DNA of 64,000 bases from Hygrocybe punicea (Eukaryota > Basidiomycota > Agaricomycetes > Agaricales > Hygrophoraceae). Under the pieces are notes generated by a model, which was not told the DNA's origin, ran no database searches, and worked only from the letters and a program-made list of their open reading frames with translations. Below are positions 11,338-23,783 of this stretch, in pieces. A program made the translations under genes and the position numbers. Where the stretch lies: assembly GCA_963556145.1 (NCBI GenBank), contig OY744461.1, forward strand, positions 186,001 to 250,000, written 5' to 3'. Positions within the stretch are counted from its first letter, which is position 1. Every line of letters begins with the position of its first letter.

Positions 11338-12205
11338 TTATATAGGCCTGGTAGCAATGCATTGGAAAGTTTGCACCAAAATCTGACTTGGTGGGATGGT
11401 TTAGATTCATCATATAACCCATGAGATGTCCTGTGCAATTTTTGAACAAAATTGGTGGACCGGTTTTGGAGCTATAGCGCAAACAAGGGGTAGAAGGTGG
11501 TATGAGGAGCACATTAGTATATCTCAAGAATGCATTCACAAAAGGGTCTGGGAGATCATTTCAATGGAATGTGGTGATCAAATAGCCCCCAGAACAAGTG
11601 TTTTGAGGTTGCTAACTGGCCAGGCGCATGTGCTATGCTAGGGGGTATGAGGAGCACATTCCTGTATCTTAAGAATGCATTCACTAAAGTATCTGGGAGA
11701 TCATTTCAATGAAATCTGATGATAAAACAATCTCCTGGACAAGTGATTTCAGGTTGCTAGCTGGCCAGGAACCTGTGCTATGCCAGGGGGGTATGAGGAG
11801 CACATTGTTATATCTCAAGAATGCATTCATAAAATGGTCCGGGAGATGGCTCCATTGTGATCCCATGGTGAAATAACCCCCACAACAAGTGATTTGAAGT
11901 AGCTTGCCATCCTGGAACATGTGCTTTGCCAGGGGGTAGGAGGAGCACATTGATATATCTCAAGAATGCATGCACAAAATGGACCCGGAGATGACTCCAT
12001 TGAGATCCCATGGTGAAATAACCCCTAGGACAAGTGATTTGAGGTTCCTAGCTGGCCAAGAACCAATGCTATAACAGGGGGTACAAGGAGGACATTGCTA
12101 TATCTCAACAATACATTCATAAAACTGTCTTGGAGATGATTCCATTGATATCTAATGGTTCAATAGCCTCTAGGACAAGTATTTTCATGCTGCTGACTGT
12201 CTAGA
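11338..12205. repeat. 146-bp satellite array, about five units
   Basis: The word GGGGTATGAGGAGCACATT recurs, in variants, at about 11,487, 11,639, 11,785, 11,931 and 12,076, giving a period of 145-152 bases. Each unit carries ATATCTCAAGAATGCATTCA and ACAAGTGATTTGAGGTTGCT. The first unit is preceded by a stretch shared with 5,496-5,640. There is no coding potential beyond repeat-derived ORFs. Confidence 0.85.
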
Positions 12206-12418
12206 CACTACTACTCTGAACCTGTCTCATCATTCTCTGAACATGTATCGCCACTCTTCTCACTCTCTGAACTCCCACTGCCACCATCATCCTGTCCCAT
12301 ATCATCGCTGTCATCAGTGGAATCACCATTGCTTTCACTGACACTGCTCTCCTTAGATTGGACCTCTTGTCTTCTTGCTGGAGGCTTATGGAAATTTGCC
12401 TTCTTCCAGGACTTTTGA

Positions 12419-15400
12419 GGTCTTTACACTTTACCACAACTTCCCCTGGAGTCCCTGGGGAGTCCCTGGGGAAAAGGGGGACTGAAGGGGGACTGAAGGG
12501 GGACTTGGTCATCAGCCAAGTCACACCAAAACAGAAGATTCCCCCCTGGGGAATTCCCCCTTCAGTCCCCAGGGACTCCCCATGGAGTCCCTATTCCCCC
12601 TGGATTCCAAGGGGACTCTCCAGGGACTCATTCCCTCAGGAGTCCCCAGGGAATCCCTAGGGAATGGTCCGCTTTTTTTGTTAATTATTTATTACAATTA
12701 TTTATGAAAGGGTTTTATGTAATTAACTAATATTTATTATGTAATATAGTGGGGGATGCCCCGAAGTAGATAGTTGAAAATATGTGGTTTATATACATTT
12801 ATTTGGTGCACGGACCAGTTTGGACACAAACGCGTAAACAAACGCATCACATGATCATCAACAAAGGCATGAATGTGCAAACACGCCTAACCAACACCCC
12901 AACACCAAATGCCCACACGCTCGATGCCTGCCAACTTCACGAAGCACGCCCACGCCCATGCCCACGCCAGAACAGGAATGCAAACAGGACCGAGACCAGG
13001 GGAACGGGAACGAGAACAGGAACGGGAATGGGAACGGGAGCGGGAACGGGAGCGGGAATGGAAACAGCACCAATAGCAACAGCAACAGCAACTTCAAGAC
13101 CCGGATGAACACAGGCGGCTACGGAGGGGGTGGTGGTGTACCCACCCCCGCATCAGTATGTTTTTATTATTATTGATGTTTTTGTTTTTATGTTTTTATA
13201 TTGTATTACTGACTATTACCCACTATGCCCACACCCACGCCCTCAACATCCACAACGAAGAAGACGCGGCCAAAGTGGCATAGACGGCGAGGGACTTCAA
13301 ATGGCCAGCAACGACCCCCATATGACTGCGATGCAAACAAATGAGGAGGAGATGGGAGCGACGGGGCCAGTCAAACGGACAGAGTGGAATGGTGGAGCAC
13401 CCACCCCCATTGCCCAGGTATGAATTCTTGTTTGTTTTATTATTTTCTTCTAACCTTGTACTACAGTCTACGTCAATGCCAACGCCAAATGAGGACCCCC
13501 CACCTCCAAACGCCCTGCACCTGAGCTGGAATGCCAAGGGATGAAGGCCGGATCCCAACAGCAATGCCCAGCGCAACAGCAGCAATGACCACGGTGGCAA
13601 CAGCAGCAGCATCAATGTGGCTGCAATGGCTGCACCGGTGATAGCGGCTGCAGCAATGGTGGCAAACAGCAACGGCAACCACAGCAGCCATGACAGCTGG
13701 CAACGGATACCAGCGGCAACAGCAGTGACGAACAGCGATGTGCCCAAGCACCGGACACAGTGGAGGGTGGTCGGTGAGTTATTTTACAAATCTTTCATTG
13801 ATGTTTTACTAACGACATTCTAGCTATGCCCATGGTTGTACCCGGCCCACGCCAGTGACCGGGATGAGGTCCACGAGAACGAGAATGACGAAGGATGATG
13901 ATGAAGACATGGCCACCCCCCAAAATCATGGCCGCTTCCTCTCCACCATCCCTCATCTCATTTACCCCTCTCCTTCTCCCTTCCCCCCCTTCCCCCCCTT
14001 CTCCCTCTCTGTTTCCCTACCTCACTCCTTCCCCCTGTGTATAGTAATTGAAGTAATATAATTTAAATTTTGAGTATTAATGATTTTTAAATATCAAACA
14101 ATTTATAAAAATTCAGGCAAATTCCTGTCAGATTCCAAGTAAAAGCCTAATAATTATACCATAAATTCAGAAATAATTCAGATCACATTCTGCTCAGATC
14201 CTGTGCAGAATGCTAACACAGTGTGCAAAATAAGATTTGAACATTGTACAAATACATTACTAATACATTACAAATTTTGAATTTGAGAGTCTACAAAGTA
14301 TTTAACCTGATGGAGTACCGAGATTACCATATGGAGTACCAGCATTACTCCATATGGTTAAAGGATTTGAAGATTACCAAATTCAAAAATTGTAATGTGT
14401 TAACAATGTATGTGTATGATGCTTTTGGAAGATATAGGATTTTATGATGATTCCAATCTATGGTGATTAAGTTCATGTTTGTCCTCCCATGGGCTCTAAG
14501 GCAAATGCATAGAGAAAAGTACTGTGTATGTGAAGGTTTGTACACCACTCTGACATTTCCCACAATGTCAGCAACTTCCAGCATCCAAGCTTCACACCAC
14601 TCATCCCCAATCCAATAGAAGAAAGATAGAAATTTTATAGACCATATCTTGGTTGGGTCAGAAAGAACAACATGACATCACCAGACAATATCTAGATTTA
14701 CCAAAGTATCTCAAACCTAAAGTTGGGTTGGCTTGGTGGATCCATATTGTTGAAGTGCTTATAGTTTTCATGTATCAGCTTTGACAGACTCTAAGCTTTG
14801 GCAAAATAGTTTGCAGGAAAATCAAAAAGCAAATTCCAGCAATAGTTCTTGTTGATAGATCTGACATACATTTGTTCAAGAATCTTTGTATTCAATTGCT
14901 ACTGCTTCCAATAAAAGTCCAGTACGGCCAGATAATCTGTTACTGAATAAGCATTTGAAATATTGGAAGAAAATGGAGTAATGACTCAAGGACATCAGTA
15001 TCATTACCCAATTGCAGCTGATATTATTACTAGTTATCATCTAGGTTAGACAGAATCAGAATCAAACAGTACCAACACTTGTTTGTGAGGATGTTTATTT
15101 GGCTGTTCAAGATGCAACCCAAGTTCAACAATCTGCCCATCAACCATCAACATAGTGTTACATGATTGACTATAAGAGAGCCTTAAATACTGAAATGAGT
15201 TCTGATATTCATAACTGAATGACTTGGAGTTTAGGCTTGTGAACAGTAAGCTGTGTTTTAGCCCTTGTGAAAAGTCAAATAGAATTGCTGACTCTGAAAG
15301 TATTTGAGCATATGTTTCTATTCAGTTTGCATCAATCATAATTTCTTTGTAGCTTTACTAATTTTTAATTTACCATGGCTAAGAAATAGCTTCCAAAAAG

Positions 15401-16431
15401 AATTAACTTGATAGTGTCACATATATAATATTGATTGAGATATAAGCCAAAGTTGAAACTCTCACAATGAATCTTATAACTAACTACTTTCTCAACTTAC
15501 AGATTGAAGCCTTCTGTTCATCTAGACTCAAATTCTCCACCCCCTCCATTATCACTCAGCACTCAGTTGAAACTGAACACCTCTTAATCCTCCCCTCTCA
15601 ACTTACTCCTTTATTCCAACTCCCAGCTCAAGTTTTCAAGGAGTCCCTGGGGAATAGGTATGAAACTATCCAAGTGTAGATTAGGATTCAAGCATATGGT
15701 AAATTGTTCTTTATTATTCATTAAGACAATGAAAAAAAGGTGTATTAGGCAATGGTGTACTAATCAAACTCCTTGAGGGCTCCTTGGAGTTTGAATACCC
15801 CTGGAGACTTGTTGAGCCTGAGGAATGAGTGGGAGAGTCTAACATACAGGGTTTGATTGTGAATATAAACATTTCAAAGACCATAAAGATCACAGTAGAA
15901 ATATTACTAAATTCTATATTATAGAAGAGGAATAACGGGGAGTTGCTGGGAACAGCTTAGATTAAATGTCAAGCAGAAGCGATCTCAATCTGTGAATTGA
16001 AGTGTATGGTCGGCAATTTAATATCTATAATGGTTACTGAGATAAAGGCAAAAAAGTTGAAAAATCCTGAGTTTTTGGGGGAATGAAGGGGGACTCCCTG
16101 GGGAGTGAGAGGGGACTCCCTGGGGAATAGTTGAGATTAACAACTGACATGAAGCAGCATTACAGTTTGTTTTGAAGAGTACACTCAGAATTTTAATAGC
16201 TATAATGTTTATTGAGATAAAGGCCAAAATGTCAAAAAATCCCGAGTTTTTGGGGGAATGAAGGGGGACTGCTTGGGGACTCTCTGGGGAGTCCCCTAAA
16301 ACTAAATAAAGGCAAATCAGCCTAATTCTTGTCAATTCCCCAGGGAGTCCCCCTTTAGTCCCCCTTCCAACCCGGTCCCCAGGGAGTCCCCAGGGACTCC
16401 AGGGGAAGTTGTGGTAGAGTGAAAAGTACTG
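12419..16431. mobile_element. Mutator-like non-autonomous element (4.0 kb), 10-bp TSD GGACTTTTGA
   Basis: The target duplication GGACTTTTGA occurs at 12,409-12,418 and 16,432-16,441. The inverted ends share CTACCACAACTTCCCCTGGA (with small changes) followed by multiple GGAGTCCCTGGGGA words. A 9-11 bp TSD with long complex inverted ends fits MULEs. The interior holds G-rich minisatellites, a long AT-rich stretch (about 14,040-15,640) without genes, and further GGAGTCCC words near 15,640, 15,800, 16,080 and 16,270. No transposase frame was found. It may be a composite of more than one insertion. Confidence 0.7.
12955..13760. repeat. GC-rich minisatellites inside the Mutator-like element
   Basis: GGAACGGGAATG-type hexamers and dodecamers (12,980-13,070) and CAGCAACGGCAAC-type repeats (13,555-13,730) are separated by AT-rich pieces with splice-like GTATG and AG borders. 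The composition matches the repeats in the giant palindrome arms (33.9-35.4 kb) and in the hAT-type element at 55 kb. ORFs here are low-complexity by-products. Confidence 0.55.
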
Positions 16432-16984
16432 GGACTTTTGACGATCCCTGTATTCATGTCTACTTACTTTGTATGGGATTCCACGATGCTCTTGATCCAA
16501 TTTGGCAGCTATCACAGCTGCGGAAGCCTTTACCCTCCTTCTCACTGCTTTCTTCTCTCTGGTGGCATTCCCAATCCTTGCCAGCTTGTAGTATCTGAAG
16601 TTGGTCACCAGCTCGATGTAACCATTGTGTGTTTTCCATATTGTTCTGCATCTTCTTCCACCTTCCTGGCATTGTTTGCTGACAGGAAGACACTGAAGGT
16701 GAGCAAAGATGATGCCAAGCCCCATCTTAATCTCGAGGAGACGATGATCAGTGAGGGTCTTGCACAGATGATGATATTCCTCAATGTAACCCTTATCCAT
16801 CAATGGCTGCCAAACAGAGTTGGCATTGAAACCAGCATCCAGAGCTGGGAAAAAGATGGAGAGCATTATATAGGTTGTTTTGTAAATACGTTTGGGTAAG
16901 AGCAAAGTACAAGTAGCTCTAATGTGAATCTTTCGCATCATATGCACAACAATATTCGCACCGCCGTTACCGAAGCTGAGTGAC

Positions 16985-17850
16985 TACCTTGGTAAGTCAG
17001 CCATGCAGCAGACTGAGCATTGCATAGGTTACGTTGTCAAGGTAGTCACTCGTCTGCATTTGCCATGGAGCCAACTGGTTGTTCACGTGGCTGAGTGGTC
17101 CATCACCTAGGAGGCTGCACAGTTGGCTGCTTGGCTTATTTATCTTGCCAAGGTAGTCACTTACCTCAAGTGCCCATGGAGCCAACTGGTTGTTCACATG
17201 GCTGAGTGATCCATATTATTTATCTTGCCAAGGTAGTCACTTACCTCGAGTGCCCATGGAGCCAACTGGTTGTTCACATGGCTGAGTGATCCATATTATT
17301 TATCTTGCCAAGGTAGTCACTCACCTCGAGTGCCCGCGGAGCCAACTGATTGTTCATGCAGCTGAGTGGTCCATCACCTTGTAGGCTGCACAGTCAGCTG
17401 CATGGCTTATCTTTCCAAGGTAGTCACTCACCTTGAGTTGCCACGGAGCCAACACGTTGTTCACGTGGCAGTGTGGTTAGTCACCCAGTTGGCTGTACAG
17501 TCAGCTGCATGGCTTATCTTTCCAAGGTAGTCACTTACCTTGAGTGCCCATGGAGCCAACTGGTTGTTCACGCCACTGAGTGATCCATTCAACTAGTAGC
17601 TTATTTATCTTGTCAAAGTAGTCACTCACCTTGAGTTGCCATGGAGCCAACACGTTGTTCATGTGGCTGAGTGGTCCATTGGTCCATCACCTAGTAGGCT
17701 GCACAGTCAGCTGCATGGCTTATCTTTCCAACATAGTCACTCACCTTGAGTTGCTGTGGGGCCAACAGGTTGTTCATGCAGCAGTGTGGTTACACCCAGT
17801 TGGCTGTACAGATTATTTTGCCAAGGTAGTTAGGGACTCAGCTTGCGTTG
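16985..17850. repeat. satellite of about 80-115 bp units
   Basis: About nine units share CCAAGGTAGTCACTTACCT, GCCCATGGAGCCAACTGGTT and GGCTGAGTGGTCCAT. Unit length varies (about 80 for the short form, about 115 for the form carrying a CACAGTCAGCTGCATGGC extension). It begins right at the 5' limit of the split minus-strand gene. Short ORFs inside are repeat-derived. Confidence 0.8.
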
Positions 17851-18016
17851 CCGTGGAGCCAACATGTCAGTGTCGTGGCCAGCATGTGGTGAATGCATGG
17901 TTGATTCTTGATTGAGATCCCAGACCTGGTATCTTGGCTCCACCATGAGGCTCCAATGATATAAGACAATGTAAGAAACTTCGCTTTCACATCCCACATC
18001 CACCTTCATAATCACC

Positions 18017-19868
18017 ATGTCCAGCAATGAGGAACAAGTGAGTGGTTATAATATATTTTTATCAATCTGATTTACTTACATACATCACCCAGCCAAAAGT
18101 CAAAGGGAAACAATGGGTTGTGAAAACCAACCTCATCGACCATATGGAGCATGTAACCCAAGAAGCAAACGACCTCGAAATCTGCAAGAATGATGCCTTT
18201 GTAGGCTTCTTGACCATCAAACTATACCCTCCCTTACTCTCTTAAATTTGGGGCATACAACATATGGCACATTGTCCACAGTGAGGTGCAAAAACATTTT
18301 CAGAGCCTCCTCAATGTAGGTTTTCTTCAATACCAAACATCGAATGCTATTCCAATTGGCGTACACCTCGACAAAATCAACCATCACAACATCGTAAAGA
18401 GCTTCACCATCGTCCAGCCCAACCTTCTGTCATTCGCCAGGCCCAAACTTGTCCTGGATGTTGGTAACACTGTGCCGGCAGTTAGGCAGGGTACCACACA
18501 CATGGGCAAGTCTAATTGTGACACAGAGGAAGTCGAACCTGAATAAAAACAGAACCCAGTGGTTAGTCAGCCTCTTGGCAAGGGTCCAGTACCCACTGTA
18601 GTAAGCACCAATGACTCCATCTGTTGTGGCACCAACATGCAAATTGCTCTTGTTTGGCAGCCAACACTGATTAGCGGCCATTTTGTTGCTCCTTGACCGA
18701 TTCTGGGCAGACTTAGCGCAATGCAAGAAGTCTTTGTTGCGGGACAAGGTAGAGGACAAACTGGGGTTGGAGGAGCGAAGACAAGAATTGGTTGCCCGAA
18801 TCGCATTCTTGACATCGAGGATCGAGAGCCATAGATTTTGGAAGGCAATCATTTATGATCTCAGTCTGTCTTAGATTGATTACTTCTCACGGTTTAATGA
18901 TTGTGCTCCAAGGCAAAGTTGATGGCGAACTTGCAACTTACGTGTCGAAAAACGAAGCAAAGCACGTATACAAGGAGACAGACATGGAGATACTTGTGCA
19001 ACAAGTCAATGGGATTATTGCCGCCCAATCGCAGACTGGCCAGAAGGATACAACAAAGATGGAGGCCGATGTCATTTCACAAGTCACAGGGATGAGAATG
19101 GCAGGGCTCCTAACTGTGCCCCATTCACAAGAAACACTGGTTGGGATGTTGTGCAGGTCAAAATATTTCACACACATGGACATCTTCACCCACTCATGCC
19201 TGAAGTTAAACTTTTGTGACATCCATGGAGGGGTAAGTTGACTTCCATTCTCCCTGTGAAAATTCAGTTGTTGACAGAGCCACAAGTTGCTGTGTCACAC
19301 AATTCAGGAGGGACTGACCCATCTTGACCAACTCTTCAGTGCGAGCCCATTCCCGGAGCTCCTAAATGTTCAAAGGGTTGCCAATGGCCGCTTTGATCAC
19401 TTCATGAAACTGCTTCTGCTTCTTCAAACTAAGCTTAAGAGAGTAAAACACAAATTACAAGACGGCATGAATGGCAGGGCCGCAAATAAATCCTCGCTGC
19501 ACAAGTTGAAGGACAGGGTTACTGAGGCTGAATGCTTGCTCCAGAAGGCCGAAGATCATGTGGAGCAGTTGCATTTTGGTTTCGGAATCGACATTCACAA
19601 CATTCAATATGACATGATCATGAAGCAAGTGCTGACCGAGATCGATGGGTTCGCACAGACACATTTCGACACTGCATTCTTACGAATGGGGACGAAGTGG
19701 ATTTCATATGGCGAAGCTCTCCGACTGTACCAGGAGGATGTGATAATGTTTCTCAACGAGGAGTTCAAGGACAGTTCAAAGTTGTCAGATGAACAGATAC
19801 TCGTTCGAGATCAATTCCCATCTCGGCTCACCTACTTGCTTGCACCCGATGAAGACGGTGTTATGTGA
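18017..19868 (+). CDS. multi-exon hypothetical gene
   Basis: The ATG at 18,017 (MSSNEEQ) is followed by a GTGAGT intron that ends in CACCCAG and then PKVKGKQWVVKTNLIDHM. Later exons read LVANQ-type and helical segments. The best part is 18,930-19,225 (DGELATYVSKNEAKHVY, ILVQQVNGIIAAQSQ, KLNFCDIHGG), then a GTAAGT...TTCAG intron, and a last exon at 19,300-19,868 that is open for about 185 codons (HFMKLLLLLQTKLKRVKHKL, LHKLKDRVTEAECLL) ending in DEDGVM and a stop. Heptad-like spacing suggests coiled coil. The middle part around 18,240-18,680 is uncertain, with competing frames on both strands. I do not recognise the family. The IHGG-GT exon end resembles that of the gene at 6.9 kb. Confidence 0.45.
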
Positions 19869-21239
19869 ATGTTTGTTTCACCAAGAATTACCGGAGTTGA
19901 CTTTGTTCAGATACCTTCTTGTTGTTCGTGGGTTTTTAATATTTAAATAACCTATCAGGAAGGGGTTTGTGGGTATATGTACTATATGAATCAATAGAAT
20001 GTAATAGTGAGGTCTCTTCAATTAAGAATTGAGACTTTGAGTAGGTATGAATAGCAATTGGGTGTGTGATGTACTGAAAATACTAATATTCACTATTGGA
20101 ATATAAAATATGAACTAATGAATACTGATAACAATATTCACCAGTTGAATATGGATAGTTTTGGGTACAGGGCCTATTCAATCAAGAGTATCTCTGGGTA
20201 TTATAATATCTGACTTAAATCCGAAGCTTCAAACGCACATTGGCTACTAGTTCAGGGATATCTTTAATACCTTTTGAATACTCTGTTTTGTTTAGGATGA
20301 AACCTTAACCTTAGAAGTGTATCTATTTAGGATGAAACCTTAACCCTAGAAATGTATCTAGCTGACTAATGCTGACTAATGAATTGATTGAACTGAGTGA
20401 ACTGGGTGAATTCTCCTTGATGACAAGGGGAACTCAGAGAATGATAGAATAAGAGTGAACTAGACTGGATTGCAAGCACTAGCTACTACAATGAGTAACT
20501 ACTAGTACTAAGAGAATGGGGGATCACACTGTGTGAACCCAACTGAGAGTGACTACTGAGTGGTGAGGGGGGAAATCCTACTGACTACTGGAATTTGGGG
20601 GCCCTATTTATACTGTTGGAGAACAATGGGGGACTGAGAACAATGGGAAAGTGAGAACAATAGGACTGAGTCATGAGAACAATGGATGGCATCAAAGAGG
20701 CTGTGAACAATGGGCTCTATCTCCATTTGGACTGTTTAGAACAATAGACTGCTCAGAACAATAGACCATTGTCTTTATGTAAGCAGAATATCACAATCAC
20801 TCTCTGATGCATCCTATCTTATCATTATCTTATCATCCTCTTGTTCACATCTTATCTAATCATTTCCCATTATCTAGCTGAGCCGCTTTTGATCAATACA
20901 AGTAAACAAGATTTGTAATCAATCCATTACTGCTAATATAGGTAACAATGCTAGTTGGGCTTGTCTCCTTGCACCCGCAATACAGAGAAATATATAGTAA
21001 ATACTAATGAGTGGGGGATGTGCCTCTGTGCACCATACATAAACGGCTAGGTCTGGGCATTACTAGTGAAGCCATAATAAATGATATAAAGGTAAGCATA
21101 TATGCTATTTGTGTCTGTTCACTAGCATGCGTAATGTGGAAAGGCATAGAATGGGTACTAATGAGTGTAGGTGTGCATCCATAGTGTTGCACTTAAATAT
21201 CTAAGTCCGTGGTCCGATGGTAAACCCATGACATTACAC
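19869..21239. other. AT-rich non-coding stretch, possibly a degraded LTR
   Basis: No gene is visible. GAACAATGGG words repeat around 20,620-20,770, and a TATA-like CTATTTATACTG lies at 20,606. A segment from TGTTATGTG (19,858) to CATGACATTACA (21,238) has TG...CA ends with slight inverted similarity, as LTRs do, but no matching 5-bp target duplication is present. The LTR reading is therefore weak. Confidence 0.3.
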
Positions 21240-22156
21240 CCAAAAACACTTGGGGTCATGACAACGGCATCTTTCCATTCCCATTGCCCACCGAATGGGT
21301 TATCCAGTCAATGTTGAATGTGCTGAAGTTAACGAAGGAATCATTCAAGGAGGTCAGTGTTATGATCAATCTCTCACAAGTCATATTCACTTTCCCTAGA
21401 TCAGTCACTGGTTTGATCCACTCATCAACTACCAAATCCATCAGCTCCGCACACAAGTATGTGATTACACTGCATACATGTTGCTGCATATCTGCGACTC
21501 CAAGTTCTTTGAATCATGTGGTCCGTCCAATGTGGCTGCTTACAAATGTGTACAGAAGGTATGTACATTCTGGCTTTCCTCGAGCGCAGGCTCACATATG
21601 GTCATCATCGCAGGTGTGCCAAATCTTATGGGAACATCTCACCACCCATCTCACAGAGATGGAGACCCATGCAATGCTGAACAAGCCGGAAAGCGACCAC
21701 ATCCTTGATAGGTCAAGCTATGAGACCCATTTGATACCCATCGTCAGGGGCCATCAGAGGTTCAGCCAATCTGCAAAGACTAAGGCAGATAAGCTCCCAC
21801 GTGCCTTCAACCCCATCAATGACATTGCGACAGACAAACTTGTGAAAATTTTCCAGGATGAAATCAGTTGGGCCACATTCTCTGCCTGACTCCAGTCGTC
21901 CTTTGATCATATGGTGGCCATTCTCAACTGTGAGCCAAACGACCATAGTGAACCCATCGTCGACATCCTGTACTACACTGCTTGGGACTGGAGGGATCCC
22001 AAGCAATCTGAAAATCCACCTCGCGATCTGACTCCAATACTTGGTGCTGCACATTATGAGCACACTTATATGCTAAAATACTGCCAACACCTCCTCTCCA
22101 ACAGCATGGCTGGTGAGCTTCAAGCCCATCTTAGCTCCATCTTGGACAAAGACTTC

Positions 22157-23783
22157 TGTTACATTTTTCAACTCCGCAACTCCGATTCCGACTCCACTAC
22201 CCACAATGACGATTCCACTTTACCATACCTTCCTTTTTCGTTCCCCTTTACCTTTTGTCTTCTTTTGAACATTGTTGTTTATTCTTGTTCTTGTTCTCTT
22301 TTCATCCTTTCTTCTAGAACAATCCAGACCGACCATGGACACATCCCCACGTTACCTTGCTGTAACCGAATAGTTGCCTTGCCAATGGACGTCACTTTCA
22401 TTGTCTTCGCTGTACAACATACTGTCTTCCCAAACCAACGCACAATGGCTATCCTCACCAAACAGTTCATAACCATAATGATCATTGGTGTCATAGCGAT
22501 CACCTTCCTGATCGGTTTCTACATCATCATGATTTGCCTCTGGAAAAGGCAACCTTCCTTCATTGATGAAACCGACATCCGCCTCGACAGTATACTGACA
22601 CGTAATTGACAATTGCCATTCCCGGATATTTGGTTTCCATATTCATACCCTGTGCCTACCATTATCCTCCCTGACGATCCGACGACATTCCTCACCTGCA
22701 TGCGAACTCTGAACAATCCCCGATCATGAGACATTTCACTGTTCTCTCTAATCCGACCATTGCCGGAGCATACTCTTTTGGACTTCAACCACAAACCATA
22801 CGACTTCCCAAACAGTGAACCAACCCCTATCGCATATTGTTCGCACGACATCGCTTCATTGCAGTACCCGACGACTTGTTCCCACAGCTTGTCACCTGTG
22901 CCATGACTCGAAACCTGGACCCACGTTCATTTATCCTTTTCCATCTATAATCTTGATACCTCCCACACTTGTTTACAATGATACCCTTTCTTGGACGAAT
23001 ACCGACATCAGGTGGACCACGTTGTTCTACACACAGGACAAGACATCACCCCTCGATACGTCATTGACACAGACATCATCATCCAGTACAGCTTATGCTG
23101 TTCACATGTCTGACCTCGACTATCCCACCATCCTAGTTGGTTTTCCCTCCATACATTCCTTTGTTTTCCTTTATACCGACCTTGTTGCTATATCCCCACT
23201 ACCTCAAGACACTCTCGTCACCAATCCCACACTGGACGATACCCATCTTCGACCTGACCATGCAATGCACTTGCCAGACTGTGCACTTCCCTGTTACAGC
23301 AAGTGTAGACCCAGAATAGGCAATTCTGCACATCACATGATCCGATGACAAATCATCCGAGTCATCTGGACCTCTCCTATCCTCAGTGACACCTGGGCCT
23401 CCAGTTGGATCGCGAGAACATCGACATGAGGACACCTCATGTACGCCTCATGGTGAACACATGGTAGAGTTGGACATGTTGTAGCTTCATGGTTGCATTT
23501 CTATTCACCTCCCCTCAAGACCAGACACTATATATACTGTTCTTGTTGTTGGTTCGGACTTTTTCTTCTTTTCCTTTCCTTACGTTTAGTCTGGTTCTTG
23601 GGGCAGACCCCTTGTCTTGGGTAACCCCCACGGCTCGCAATGACATTAGACCTTGACCCCCCCCACTTGTAGCAGTGTTGTCTTAGTTATAAGCAACAAT
23701 GAAACTGCTCTTCTTTCCTCTGAAAACCGATCCCCAGTTAAGTTGATTGTTGCCGGAGCCCGCTGCAGAAGCGATCCGTAACA
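22157..23783. mobile_element. solo LTR, copy 1 (1,627 bp), 5-bp TSD ACTTC
   Basis: The ends are TGTTAC...GTAACA, flanked by ACTTC at 22,152-22,156 and 23,784-23,788. TG/CA termini with a 5-bp duplication indicate a retrotransposon LTR. No second LTR, primer-binding site or pol gene follows, so it is a solo LTR left by recombination. A TATA-like ACTATATATACTG lies at about 23,525. It interrupts an exon in frame. Copy 2 is at 39,527-41,171. Confidence 0.9.
22445..22609 (+). CDS. small membrane-type ORF inside solo LTR copy 1
   Basis: This is a 54-codon ORF with one strongly hydrophobic segment (IIGVIAITFLIGFYIIMICL) followed by a basic end and a polar tail ending TRN-stop. The second LTR copy has a matching 56-codon ORF at 39,826-39,996. 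The two differ mostly by conservative changes and an in-frame two-codon indel. Whether it is expressed is unknown; see findings. Confidence 0.3.
   Translation: MAILTKQFITIMIIGVIAITFLIGFYIIMICLWKRQPSFIDETDIRLDSILTRN

Larger units (their letters stand above)
12211..16990 (-). pseudogene. basidiomycete hypothetical gene split by a Mutator-like element
   Basis: The minus-strand 5' part (16,990-16,442) reads IRATCTLLLPKRIYKTTYIM, VWQPLMDKGYIEEYHHLC, CHL-type segments, GYIELVTNFRYYKLARIG, then HRGIPYKVSRHEYRDRQKS. The 3' part (12,408-12,211) continues as KKANFHKPPARRQEVQSKE with a Ser/Asp/Glu-rich tail ending at a TAG. The 4-kb insertion lies between the QKS codons and the following Trp/Lys codons, and removing it with one target copy restores the frame. 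I have met similar proteins only as unnamed basidiomycete families, so no function is assigned. The true start is unclear because a satellite begins at about 16,985. Confidence 0.6.
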
